In this document: positions 1-9,632 of the stretch, one piece after another | How the letters are laid out: the number at the start of each line of letters is the position of its first letter | Numbering within the stretch: the stretch's first letter is position 1 | From: Chelonoidis abingdonii | Taxonomy: Eukaryota > Chordata > Testudines > Testudinidae | DNA: 64,000 nucleotides | Direction of reading: 5' to 3' | Assembly: GCF_003597395.2 (NCBI RefSeq) | Contig: NC_133782.1 | Location: 7,833,156-7,897,155, forward strand | The notes under the pieces: model-generated | What the model saw: the letters and a program-made list of their open reading frames with translations, nothing else | What the model was told of the DNA's origin: nothing | Database searches by the model: none | Position numbers and translations under genes: made by a program

Positions 1-1320
1 TACTGCAGTGCAGTACTGATCTTTTCTGCAATCAGACGTGCAGACTAGTCCAAACCCTGAGTCAGCACAATTTCTTTTTTGATTGGTTGATCTGAGTAAC
101 ATACTTTCAATTTATGCTAAAGTGGCAGCAATTAATACATTTTTCCTCCTTCCCCCGTCTTGCACAAAACCTTTGAATCAAATGCACAAATCTCATCCCC
201 AAAGTCACGCTCTGGTCCTAAAATATTCTGAGGCTTTTTCATTTTTAATTTAGGGCATTAAAAAAAAAATTTGCAATCCAAGCTGCGCTCACTTTGATCG
301 ACTTGTGCTGCAGCAGCTAAAATATCTGTCCTGCAGGTCAATCTAATCATGCTTAATAGCAGTTTATTCTTCAACGCACCATTTTTCACATTGGGTCGAC
401 AGTTTTAAATGAGATTGCTGATGCACCCCTTTACTAATGTTTTTACCAGGGCCAGCACATGCTTTGAAATACTCGTGCAATAAAATGCTTTATTGTGTTT
501 GATGAAAGCACTATTAAACTTGAATTGCAAACAGACTTTTTTTAGAAGGGGGTACTGAAATTTATTTGGCCACCTGCTCTAAATATATAAAATAATAATA
601 ATAATTATAATCACTTGCCATCAACATGAACAAACAAACAAAACCTAAACACCCACTGGGAAAACTGTACGTCACAAATTGTCCTTGTGCTCTCTTGAGT
701 GTGTGCAAAATAGCCATTTTATATCCGGGGACGGTTTCGCTTACATGCGGAAAATTCATTTTTAAAACGGCTGGATTTTGTGAGGCATAGTATAGGAAAA
801 TTTTAACTAATTTGGTCCACTGGATTTACGGCTTTTATAATTCTCAAAGCTACTGTTTCCATAACTGGCATTTCACAATCCTCCATTTGCTGTTTGGATG
901 ACAGCACCTGAATTTCCCAACTGGTTCCAACAGAATTATCTGCCTAACATGAACTGCGGAGGGATTCTTAGGAACAAACTTAGATTGGACTGGAAAAACG
1001 GGAACAAATCTCTCTTGTATGGAGAACAAAATAGAAATAACTTGAATCTTCATTTCAATTGATGAGTTCTGCAGGGATGGGGCCTGTTACAACTGTAATT
1101 AAAGGAAAAACTATCAACCCGGCAGTGAGAGTAGCCTAATGTTTTTACAAGGACCTGGGGCCCAATCCATCTCCCATTGAAGTTGATGGCAAGCTCCCCC
1201 TTCCTTTAACTTGGATGGGCACACGACCAGAGCTCAACTTTTGATGTTCACTCAGTACCATATACTTTTCACTCTCATGTGCTCTCCATGAGGCTGTTTT
1301 AAGAAGCACAGAGATACGTG
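1..1320. other. Non-coding, mostly unique AT-rich DNA
   Basis: I see no gene in this stretch. The longest open frames are under 70 codons, lack any domain, and have no convincing splice context. A run of A sits near 262 and a short ATA-rich tract near 580-612. Bases 1147-1215 hold an eroded fragment of the 'CCATTGACTTCAATGG' palindromic repeat family described under findings. The segment 290-530 has the look of non-repetitive, possibly conserved DNA, but that is only an impression. Confidence 0.5.
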
Positions 1321-1321
1321 T

Positions 1322-1366
1322 GGAATCATAGAATCAAAGGGTTAGAAGGGACCGCAAGGGTCATTT
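1322..1366 (-). repeat. CR1 LINE 3' tail (minus strand)
   Basis: The segment starts with GGAATCATAGAATC, the reverse complement of the ATTCTATGATTC-type octamer tail that ends CR1 LINEs, followed by the 'GGTTAGAAGGGACC' body typical of the CR1 3' UTR. About 45 bp remain, an extreme 5' truncation as usual for this family. Not functional. Confidence 0.75.
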
Positions 1367-2017
1367 TCATTGTTACAGGGAAGCAAGCTGGGGGGACAAG
1401 AGGGAATTGTAATGGATGTCAGCAAAACTAAGATCCAGACTTGGGCATTTAGTAGAGCTACAGCAGAAGGCCTCATCGTTGAGCTATACTCTACCATATG
1501 CTGCTCCCTAAAGCACATCACCCTATGCCTTTATCTCCCCTCCACTCATTTTCCTTCTGCCAAGATATTAAAATACCACAAAGACATCGCTTAAAATTAT
1601 AGCTTCCAAAATATTTACATAAAAATAAATCTGAATGCTTAGTTACTTCCTAATATTAGTAATTTCTTAGGATTAACAAGTTTATTAATTTAAAGAGGGA
1701 AAAAGTAGGTAAAAATGGCATCAGGAATGCAGGTACCTATTGTAAATCAGAACCAGTGTTCCTGAGTGCAAGAGCAACACTAAGCATCGGAAAAGTTTCA
1801 GTGAAACCTGAGCTGGGAGGAAAATGTTAGCAACAAAAAAGGAAAATTTGTTTTCTCTCTACAACACTGAGAATCTCTCTCATTTTTAATTCCGTGGATC
1901 AGACTGATGTAGGTGATTTACAATAAGGGGAAGCTGCAACCAAGCCTACAATCTGTAGTTTTACTGCTCAGTTAAATCTATTTTCAAAACACTAGTGCTT
2001 TTATTTAAGCATGCAGT
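1367..2017. other. No feature recognised
   Basis: Unique-looking AT-rich sequence. A 74-codon open frame at 1370-1594 has no recognisable domain and I treat it as chance. Confidence 0.4.
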
Positions 2018-2140
2018 GTCATTGTAGCTGCGTCAGTCCCAGGATATTAGAGAGACAAGGTGGGTGAGGTAATCTCTTTTATTGGACCGACTTCTGTTGG
2101 TCCAATAAAAGAGATTACCTCACCACACCTTGTCTCTTTA
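2018..2140. repeat. Truncated interspersed repeat ending in a fold-back hairpin
   Basis: The first part (from 'TGTAGCTGCGTCAGTCCC') resembles an interspersed repeat I recall from turtle genomes that reads through 'GAGAGACAAGGTGGGTGAGG'. Here the sequence turns back on itself. Bases 2051-2088 are the reverse complement of 2099-2137 with a single one-base difference, leaving a 10-base loop. In the form I remember, the element does not continue this way, so the right arm looks like a copy of the left arm made on the opposite strand. Confidence 0.7.
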
Positions 2141-2237
2141 TTTAAACACAACCTTTCTAATGTCAAACATGGGCTTCGTCTGGGGAAGGAGCTGCTGCCT
2201 CTGTGAGATGGCTTAGCGGGTTCAGATGTCTTCCCCC

Positions 2238-2280
2238 TGTAATTCCACCAGTGGCCACTGCCTTCGTTGGTGGAATTACA
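2238..2280. repeat. 13-bp perfect inverted repeat (hairpin)
   Basis: TGTAATTCCACCA at 2238-2250 is exactly mirrored by TGGTGGAATTACA at 2268-2280. The 17-base loop contains the 8-bp palindrome GTGGCCAC. It could be a small MITE remnant; no target duplication is clear. Confidence 0.6.
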
Positions 2281-3783
2281 GACTAGGCAAACTTTGTCAG
2301 GACATTGCTTCCCTGCTTACTAAATGATTTGGTGTTTGGGGAATGATGGGCTCCTCCCCACATCTACTGCAACAAGAGAAATATTTTTTAAAAACACGCC
2401 GGGTTAAGTAGCTTAGGGGCCCCTAGCGAAATGCATATCAGCAGGTGAAGAACATGAGTCTCCTCACTCCCCCTTCTCATACAGGGAATCTGTCATTCAT
2501 GCCAAAAGGTCATCCCTTCTGGCAAAAAAACCATAACAGTTTATTGTGGGGATGTGCACCTGTTGCAGGCTCCCAAGGGCCTGTCAGGAGTGGGATTCTC
2601 CTAAAGAGCAAAGATCACATGATTTAAAAAAACACCAAGGCCAGAAGGACCACACTCCTTTGAACTATAACAGGTGCTCTGTCTGGTCTCTTACAGGTAT
2701 CTCAGCCCTACACGGTGGAAATGAAGCTGGCGCAGTTTCACTTTCATTCAGTGTCGTCTTGTTTTTTTTAATGAAACTTTGTAAATAAAAACGTTTTCAC
2801 TTGTCCTAGCCAGCTACAGTTAAACCCTTTCTGCCTTTCTATAGCATTTACTATAAAAAAATTAATATCTACTGAATAATATATGGTATAAAACCTCAGT
2901 GGTATTCAGCCTGCCTTTTCTAACCAGTTATTCATGAACTCCTGCTTATAGCTAAATCTTCTTTGGCATACATGTAACAAGTGACAATGGTGCTTGCCTT
3001 GAATAGAGGAGAATAAGGACTTTTGCAAAATCCAAATTCAGTATCTCGCTTACTCTTCTGGGCCATTAGAACATGCAACGCTCTACTAATTTCCCAAACC
3101 AAACGTCTGTTGGTTGCTTGACCTGCCCCAGCTATGGAAAGCAAGTTGCCAAAAGAGATGTTAGCAGTAAAGCAAATTGAAGGTGGTGTTAACCAGGAGG
3201 CAAATCATTCTATTAAAGCAAAATGTTTCAGGTTAATTTCCGATAGCACCACTAGTTGAGATTTGGTTAACTTTGGGGGAGAAAAAATACTTTTGATGAA
3301 GTGTAAAACAAACAAAAAATCTGCGTTAGGTGCTTTTGTGGGGAGGCGGGTTAGTTTTGGAAGTGCGAGGCTACTTTTAAAATGAAATTGTTAAACAGAT
3401 AAGGGATTACTTCTACATATGTCCAATATCCAATATATAGCGCTATTTTCTATCGTCCTGATTCACTTCTTAAACCATTATTTCAGAAGAACAGAAAAAT
3501 AACCAAATGCATTTTGTTGTACAGTGTAAAAAAAAATGTTTAAAAGCCTAATAAGACTTCCTGAATTCAAGCCTGATAATTCTATTATTCTTTTGGGGGA
3601 AATATATGCAATTATTTAGGATTGCTTGTGCTTTAGCTACGTTTAAATTGTTTTGATGGCTGTTAATTGAATTCATCATAAAGACGATTAGGATACCTTT
3701 TCTCGCTGCTTTTAAACATGAGAACTTAGTTTGTACATTAATTTAGAACTAAAATACTGCACAGCTAAGGCAGAATCATTGTA
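2281..3783. other. No feature recognised
   Basis: AT-rich, non-coding. Frames of 60-80 codons at 2445-2788 and 2932-3144 show no domain, and the two plus-strand ones overlap each other in different frames, as expected for chance. No repeat family was recognised. Confidence 0.4.
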
Positions 3784-3835
3784 TTCTCTCTCTCTCTCTA
3801 TCTCCTCTATTCTGTCCAATCCCTTTCTCTCTTTT
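3784..3835. repeat. TC-rich microsatellite
   Basis: (TC)n at about 3784-3799 grades into an imperfect pyrimidine tract reading toward 3835. Simple sequence only. Confidence 0.8.
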
Positions 3836-3899
3836 CTCAATTTAAAGCTCAATCTGCTTTGCTGGCATCTAGTCTACTTGTTTTGAGGGTGGGGGAGGA

Positions 3900-4210
3900 A
3901 CAAACAAGTAAAAAAGAGCAATTGGCCTCTACCCTTGTTAAAAAACACAAGTGGACAGCAAGCTTTCTTCTGGCGTTGCCTTTCAAAGCCCATGCCGCAG
4001 TCAGCATATTGAATATTTAATGTCCTGATGAGCATTTCCACCTGCTGACACAGGCAAAGTGACAGAACAATACATGCCCTGGAACAAGATCATCAATTGA
4101 CTCCCCGGTCAGTCTGCCATGTCAGGCATTTAAACAAATTTCAGTCTGTCCTTCTCTTTTTTTTGACATTGGGTCACACATTGCTCCACTGAGAGTGATC
4201 CCCACCTGAA
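3900..4210. promoter_or_regulatory. Candidate conserved non-coding element
   Basis: This stretch is free of simple repeats and recognisable transposons. It packs several developmental-type motifs: a CACCTG E-box with an adjacent CTGACA (MEIS-like) near 4040, TGACAG plus ACAATA (TALE and SOX-like) near 4061-4072, and AT-rich homeodomain-type cores near 4006-4022. Its composition is typical of vertebrate enhancers. Conservation cannot be measured here, so this is inference from motif density alone. Confidence 0.22.
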
Positions 4211-4212
4211 AT

Positions 4213-4271
4213 ACATACTTCTTTACATTCCATAGCTTGCCAGGTTCATATGGGCATATAAAGAAGTATGT
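4213..4271. repeat. 13-bp perfect inverted repeat
   Basis: ACATACTTCTTTA at 4213-4225 is exactly mirrored at 4259-4271 by TAAAGAAGTATGT, with a 33-base spacer. The arms could form a stem. I recognise no transposon family and no flanking target duplication. Confidence 0.6.
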
Positions 4272-4980
4272 CTCTCAAGCAGGTAGTTTCAATATGTGCA
4301 TTTATATGTTCACAGGAGAAAATAGCGCTGATTCAGAATTCACATCCCAAGAGAGTTCAGTTAAGGCTCAATTTAACAGAGCAGAGTTTCTCTTTCCTCC
4401 AGCAACACACAAGCACACTTTCCCCACCTCAGACTAATCTCCAATAATCCATAGCTGCTCCTCTGCAGGTTTCTGATTTTTTGTCACCGAGAATAGAAAT
4501 GGACACTCCATTGGACAAAAAGTCTGAGCAATCTGGCAATTTGCCCCTGACAGCGCTTCATTTTCACATAAATCGGATGGAGAGGTGTGGTGGGGGGGAA
4601 GCAAAAGAAAACAAAAATCCTACCCAGTTCACCTGAAAAGTAGATGTTTCATTTGAAATCCAAAACTTTCAACTACAAAAAAAAAAATCAGACAAATCTA
4701 TATTTATATATATCTCTTACTAGAGGGATTTCTTTTCTTTTTTCTCCAAAGCCATTAGAAAAAAAATAAGACATCTGAATTGTTCCCATCCCAGGATTTA
4801 GAAACAACCACAGCGAGTTGGGGTATATATCAGCCCCCAAAAAATCAAATGTCTGGTAGATAACTTACAAATCAACATCAAGCTTGCTGTTCCATTCACC
4901 AGAGTTAGAAAAGTCATCAGTTACAGACAAAGAATTGCTTTTATCAATTAGTTGGGGTTAAAACGTAAGAAGAAGAAAGG
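4272..4980. other. No feature recognised
   Basis: AT-rich, non-coding, with short A and TA runs near 4676-4710. Only a 66-codon frame that crosses the inverted repeat above is open. Confidence 0.4.
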
Positions 4981-4987
4981 ATCTTAC

Positions 4988-5022
4988 CTAGAGACTCCAT
5001 AGATTTTTCCTTTGCAGGTCAT
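4988..5022 (-). other. Candidate minus-strand 5' coding exon end (speculative)
   Basis: On the minus strand an ATG at 5022-5020, with A at -3, opens a frame for 11 codons plus two bases. It then meets TAG|GTAAGAT, a strong donor-like site, at 4988|4987. The plus strand over the same bases also looks splice-like: a pyrimidine tract ends in TTTGCAG at 5017, followed six bases later by ATTGTAAGTG. That shows how easily such matches arise. I recognise no protein from the short frame. Transcript evidence would be needed. Confidence 0.15.
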
Positions 5023-5268
5023 TGTAAGTGAAACACTACCTTGCAGATACGAAACCCCGGAAAGCCCTTTTGAGGCTTGGGGGTTGGTTTTAATTGTTTT
5101 TAAATATCATCCAGTTGAACTCCATGACAGCTGAGGATGCCTGTAACATACCTGCAGATATGCAAAATAAAAAGCAGAATGGGGCAGCCAAAGGTAGATG
5201 CCAGAAAGCATAGGCCAGAGTGGAAGTCTGCAAGTTACTCCTCAAGCACTCCTCTGCATGCGTGTGGG

Positions 5269-5326
5269 GTGTGTGTGTGTGTGTGTATGGCTCCTTCTCC
5301 TGTTTTCATTAGTCAGTCAGTCTCTT

Positions 5327-5361
<35 letters not shown>
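5269..5361. repeat. (TG)n and (CT)n microsatellites
   Basis: (GT)n at 5269-5287 and a clean (CT)n at 5335-5361, with pyrimidine-rich sequence between them. The open frames across this interval are composed of the repeats (runs of V-C and S-L) and are not genes. Confidence 0.9.
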
Positions 5362-5393
5362 GCTCTTCTCCCTCATTGCCTCACAGCCACTCT

Positions 5394-5407
5394 GAGCTTT
5401 AAAGCTC
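5394..5407. promoter_or_regulatory. Palindrome GAGCTTTAAAGCTC beside a CT tract
   Basis: A perfect 14-bp palindrome lies about 30 bp 3' of the (CT)n tract. Its 12-bp core AGCTTTAAAGCT recurs at 8714-8725 next to a GA tract, in the mirror-image arrangement. It contains TTTAAA, a possible weak TATA-like core. The function is inferred, not shown. Confidence 0.25.
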
Positions 5408-6234
5408 CTCTAACAATGTGGTCCGAGTGGCACTGCTGAAAATGATGATTGTACTGAATACGAGACTATTATGGGCAGGCTTTAGGCATCAGGCAAACCA
5501 GGAGGTCACACGGGGCGCTTAATGCTCATTCAGCATTGCTGTAATGGTATGCTCAGCTTGTCCACTCACCTGCTTCATTTTACTGCTACCCCTAGCCCGA
5601 GCTGGCAGATCAATACCAATTTACAGGCAAATGCAGAATGGCTGCCTTAGTGTTAATGAATTTTACCGTTTCACACAGTCTTCTAATGAACCCTTTAAAG
5701 AGGGTTTAAGTAAACTTAGCAAGTGGCAAACTAAGCACTTTGGAATACTTAATTGTATCGATGTTTTTTCACTGCATTTTAGAATATAACTGCAAACTGG
5801 GAAGTAAATATTTCCCAGTTCCCAGTCAACTTCTATCATCGCTGGAAAGAAACAGAGTGGTCCCACTATGCCAGTGTTTCGGAAGGTTAATTACCGTGAA
5901 GCCCTGGAAGTTACCTTAGTCCTGCCGTGTTACACTGCTCATGTGCTTTAGCCCTGGTTTTGTTCAACATCTTTTTTTTTATTCCTTTTTGTTTGTTTGA
6001 CTTTTTCATTTATTGTTGTTTGTCTAATTTAAAGGTAAATTTCAACCTTTTGGGACTAAAGAGAAGAGAGATGGACCTATAACACTGTCAGAATGCACAA
6101 CTGCAGGAAAATTAAGGCAGCAGAGAGAACTGAGGTTTTAAATAGACACACCAATAATGTGAATGAACATCTGATTGTTCTGATTTCAGGAAAAATCAGA
6201 CACTCAGGGAGAGTTTTGCATGGCCAAGACATTA
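5408..6234. other. No feature recognised
   Basis: Unique-looking non-coding DNA with a T-rich stretch near 5970-6020. The 81-codon frame at 5544-5789 and its antisense partner have no domain. Confidence 0.4.
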
Positions 6235-6354
6235 GGGTGGCCAGATAGCAAGTGTGAAAAATCAGGACAGAGGATGGAGGGTAATAGGAGCCTATATAAG
6301 AAAAAGCTCCAAATATCGGGACTCTCCCTATAAAATCGGGGCATCTGGTCACCC
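6235..6354. mobile_element. Palindromic TA-flanked MITE (Tc1/mariner-like), copy 1
   Basis: The 120-bp element starts GGGTGGCCAGAT and ends ATCTGGTCACCC, so the termini are inverted repeats. The flanks are TA at 6233-6234 and 6355-6356, the target duplication typical of Tc1/mariner transposition. A close copy lies at 32943-33063 with the same length and flanks. The element has no coding capacity and would have moved in trans. Confidence 0.75.
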
Positions 6355-7490
6355 TACGAGACATTCAGCTGAATTTTGTTTTCCCTTGTCCCAACAACAG
6401 TAAATGTAAGTGAGGGAAGAAGGATGGTTACTTTATTTCTTCGACCTCTAAAACATTTGTAATTGACACACCATTAGCTTTCCCTTAATAAATGTTGATG
6501 CATGCTCTCCTGTACAATCCCAAACTTTTGCAGATGAATTGGACACCAACTAAAGTATAATAAGGAGAATCTTGCATAAGGTATTTAAAAGTCAAGGGTT
6601 TAAAACTAAAGATTAGCAAAAGAACTCCTATCTAATGACTTATAAAAGTCAAGGCAAGTTTATCCAGTCTTGCTGAGGACAGCAAGTGGCAATTGCTTTT
6701 ATACTAGTAACACCTGGGTGGAAGTGTATTTCATTTTTGTTAATTCACTTTCAGGGTCTTCATGGATATTCATGTTTTCCAAAAATGCTCCTTTTTAATT
6801 TTTTTTGGCATAGTAAAAACATCTGCACCCCCTGCTTTACATTTCGTCAGGTCGTGTTGCGTTCCGGTTACCCAACTTTCCCTCCCTCATCTCAGCTGGT
6901 TTAACTGTCTGTTGATTCATTCAGAGTGCAAAATGTTGCATGCTGATTGGGGGCATGCAAATCTTGGGAAAGGGAAATCCTAAATTGTTGGTATCATTTG
7001 ACAAAGGAGGAGTGCAGAGATGAGGAACTGATGAAAGCAAGGAAGACAGCCCTAAGCTAATGGAAGTGAAGTTAAATGTGGGAGGGGAGAGTCCGAAGGA
7101 TGGGGGAAATGACATGTGTTCATGCTCACAGGGCTTTCCTCCTTCGCCTCACACTTTAGTCTAGTCATTTTACAGAATTCTGTCTGCAGCTGGACAGCAC
7201 CGAACTTTTTGGAGCGGCAAAGAATGGGAGATGCAGGAGAAGGTCTTTATTCATGGGGGCAGTGGGGACAAGTGAAAAAGGAAGTTGAAAAGAGGTGGAA
7301 GTTTGTGTTAGTTCCGGCCAAGCCCACCCGCAATCCATTCTGTACAGTTTAGATTAAATTGAGTCACTTTCCAAAAAATGTCTGAGGCATAGATGATATC
7401 ATCAGTTCAGGAGAAACCCAGCAATTAAAATGACAGCACAAATCAAGGATTTCTGACAATACAATTACACGATTGTACATTCTTCAGTCT
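6355..7490. other. No feature recognised
   Basis: Non-coding. Several 60-80 codon frames around 6686-7352 overlap on both strands and show no domain. Confidence 0.4.
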
Positions 7491-7493
7491 CTA

Positions 7494-7710
7494 ATACACA
7501 CACACACAGGCATACTATATATACACAGATATGATATATATTGCATTCACATAATATATATTACATATTACATATATTTATATAATGTGTATATGTAGTA
7601 TATATATATACACACCATGCAATATATTGCTACTGTGCATATATATATATATTTATCATTACATGTGTGTGCATGGGTGTGTGCATATATACACCACTAT
7701 AACAAAAAAT
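7494..7710. repeat. AT/AC-rich microsatellite cluster
   Basis: Compound simple repeat: (CA)n near 7497-7508, then interrupted TATATA and ATATGT tracts to about 7652, then TG and TA runs to 7690. It is strongly AT-rich and could adopt cruciform structure. Confidence 0.85.
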
Positions 7711-8690
7711 GTAATGACCACAGCCAGCTCTTTGCTTCAGAAGCAAGAATAGTCAGTGTAACCAGCATTTTAAATTCCTTGCAGTGAAAATATAACTTCT
7801 CTTCCTCTGACTTTCCTTTTCTGATTGTCCATAAACCACATGTCTGTAATTAATACTTGCTTCTCAGCATTTCAATGGTTAATCACCGCAGTGTTGAGAT
7901 CATTGCAACTTAGGGTAAGTTTAAACACATTTCAGCTTTGCTCTTGTTGGTATTATTTCAGCTCGCACCTACTAGGTATTAAAAAAAAAAATTCCCCCAG
8001 GTGTCATTAGCCAGCCCATATCAGTATTAGGCATTTACAAGCTGGTTTAACCTTGCAAAATGATTGCATGTCAAAGTTCTGACATTTCAGTTCAGATTAT
8101 TCTAGTCCAGTGCTTGCTCTGCAGTTTTTTTTTTTTTAAAATGCGGAGTATGCCACAGCAGAACAAGAAAAAAAGGTCTCTAACCCACCCACATATTAAA
8201 ACATACATTCTGTACACAAACACAGAGTCAACAGAGCAGAGGCACACAATTTAAGTCCCTGGGCAAGTTTGATGGGCACCGAGTCCTGCATTAGCCAGGA
8301 AAGTGTTTTAAAACAAGCTGAGCTGGTGCAGTTAAAAGAAAGACAGATAGGAGAGGGGGGGAAAAAAAGACATACCAGTTAGAAGATTCTGTTGCAGCAG
8401 TAGAGTCACCAGAGCACTAGCTGAAAGCTGAATCAGCTTTTGAGAGTTAGGGATGCATAGAGGAGGGTCATGGAATCACAAGGTAATAATGCGCTTCATG
8501 CTGCAGCCGTCAGCCTTCTCCTGATAGCCAATCTCTAATGCAGGAAGGGAAAAAGAGAGCAGGCCCAGTAATAGTATTAGCCCCTCACTTGTAGAGAAAA
8601 AAAATTATGAGGCAACCCCCCCACACACACCCCAGCAAGCACCACTACAACTCAATCCCTCCTGCTGCATCGCAGGCTTAGTGGGGTGGA
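7711..8690. other. Non-coding; no family recognised
   Basis: T and A homopolymers near 7980 and 8126-8139. At 8373 the minus strand reads CTG|GTATGTC, a moderate donor-like site. No protein-coding evidence. Confidence 0.35.
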
Positions 8691-9035
8691 GGGGAGGGAA
8701 GGGAAGGAGGGAGAGCTTTAAAGCTTACAGCTAAGGCTAAGAGACAGAGTGAGAGAGAGAGAGCACTGAAGAGCACAGGCAGAATAGAAGGTGGAAGCAG
8801 GAGTTAAGGAGAGGCAACCTTCCATGCACAGCTTGCCGCACACCTTGATGCATAATGGCTGTGTCTGCAGAAGTTTCCCATCTCCCGCCCTTCCTCTCCT
8901 CTCTTCCCCCCCCCCCCACCATGCCCCTCCAAAGGGTCAGCCTGAGGTAGAGGTCAGGATGCAACCAAGAGCATGCATGCAAAAAAAAAAAAAAAAAGGC
9001 TGGGGGGGCTGCTGCACAAAGTCTGGGGGGCGGGG
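8690..9035. repeat. Purine/pyrimidine tracts: GA repeat, C, A and G runs
   Basis: A G/A-rich tract leads into the palindrome AGCTTTAAAGCT (8714-8725). It is followed by (GA)n at about 8750-8763, a C run at 8906-8917, an A run at 8981-8997 and G runs at 9003-9035. The dense strand asymmetry resembles a CpG-poor promoter or a 5' UTR-rich interval, but nothing proves transcription. Open frames over this segment are homopolymer artefacts. Confidence 0.7.
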
Positions 9036-9149
9036 GAAAACCTCTGATCAGAAAACGAGTCCACCTTTCCAGTACTTATATACCCAGCTAAGCATCTGAA
9101 ACATGCACTCCCAGGCAAGTGGCTCCTTTTCATGCCATTGCCTCCCTGA

Positions 9150-9314
9150 CCATATTTAGTCAACCATGGCAAAAAATAGCCTGTCAGCTGGAGATGGCGG
9201 AGCAGGGAGTATTTGGAGTTCAATCACTTCTCTCAGCCCATTGACTACTAGTCCTGCAGGGTCCTGACTCTGCCTTTTTTTTTTTTTTTTTTTTTTGCCC
9301 TCGGCTATTTTTAG
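9150..9314. promoter_or_regulatory. Candidate muscle-type regulatory module (CArG-like, E-box, YY1-like, MEF2)
   Basis: Within 165 bp I see CCATATTTAG at 9150-9159 (one base from the CC(A/T)6GG SRF box), CAGCTG at 9185-9190 (MyoD-class E-box), GATGGCGG at 9193-9200 (YY1-like core) and CTATTTTTAG at 9305-9314 (an exact match to the MEF2 consensus YTAWWWWTAR). A T22 run at 9275-9296 separates the last site from the others. SRF, MyoD and MEF2 sites co-occur in striated-muscle enhancers and promoters. Single sites occur by chance; the grouping beside splice-donor-like sequence makes it worth testing. Confidence 0.3.
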
Positions 9315-9473
9315 CAGGCAAATAGAGAGCCGTCTCATCTTACCACTCTCTGCCTGTCCAAGGTTTCACCAGGCCCAGCTAATGTATGGTAAGCGCTGTT
9401 GTTGAGAGACAAGAGACAGAGACCATGTCCATTCCGAAGACCTTTGTCTCCCCTCAGGGTTTTTGGTTGGGTT

Positions 9474-9520
9474 TGGGGCGGGGGGGGGGGTGCAGAGGGG
9501 GTTGGTGAGGGAGGGGTTGC
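9474..9520 (+). other. Potential G-quadruplex tract
   Basis: Successive G runs (GGGG, G10, GGGGG, GGG, GGGG) separated by short loops meet the usual intramolecular G-quadruplex pattern on the plus strand. The two glycine-rich open frames that cross it are a consequence of the G runs. Confidence 0.55.
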
Positions 9521-9612
9521 CTATCTTTCTTTGGTTCCTTTTCTCCTCTCTGGTGGAAACGTATCCAGAAGAGGAGGTAGGGGAAAGAAGTTCAAAGGCT
9601 ATTGATTCTTAC

Positions 9613-9632
9613 CTTAAAGAGAGAAGAGCCAT
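9613..9632 (-). other. Candidate minus-strand 5' exon end (speculative)
   Basis: On the minus strand an ATG at 9632-9630, with A at -3 and G at +4 (good Kozak context), opens six codons plus two bases. It then meets AAG|GTAAGAA at 9613|9612, an almost perfect donor. A second donor-like site, GTG|GTAAGAT, lies at 9344|9343, close to the MEF2 site. These would suit alternative first exons of a minus-strand gene. I cannot name one, and donor matches also arise by chance. Confidence 0.17.

Noticed and set aside
5137..5439. 100-codon frame with Val-Cys and Ser-Leu runs, superficially membrane-like
   Set aside because: Entirely explained by (TG)n and (CT)n microsatellites.
9275..9296. T22 run as the poly(A) tail of a processed pseudogene (minus strand)
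   Set aside because: No coding similarity on either side and no target duplication found. It fits the general homopolymer-rich character of the region.
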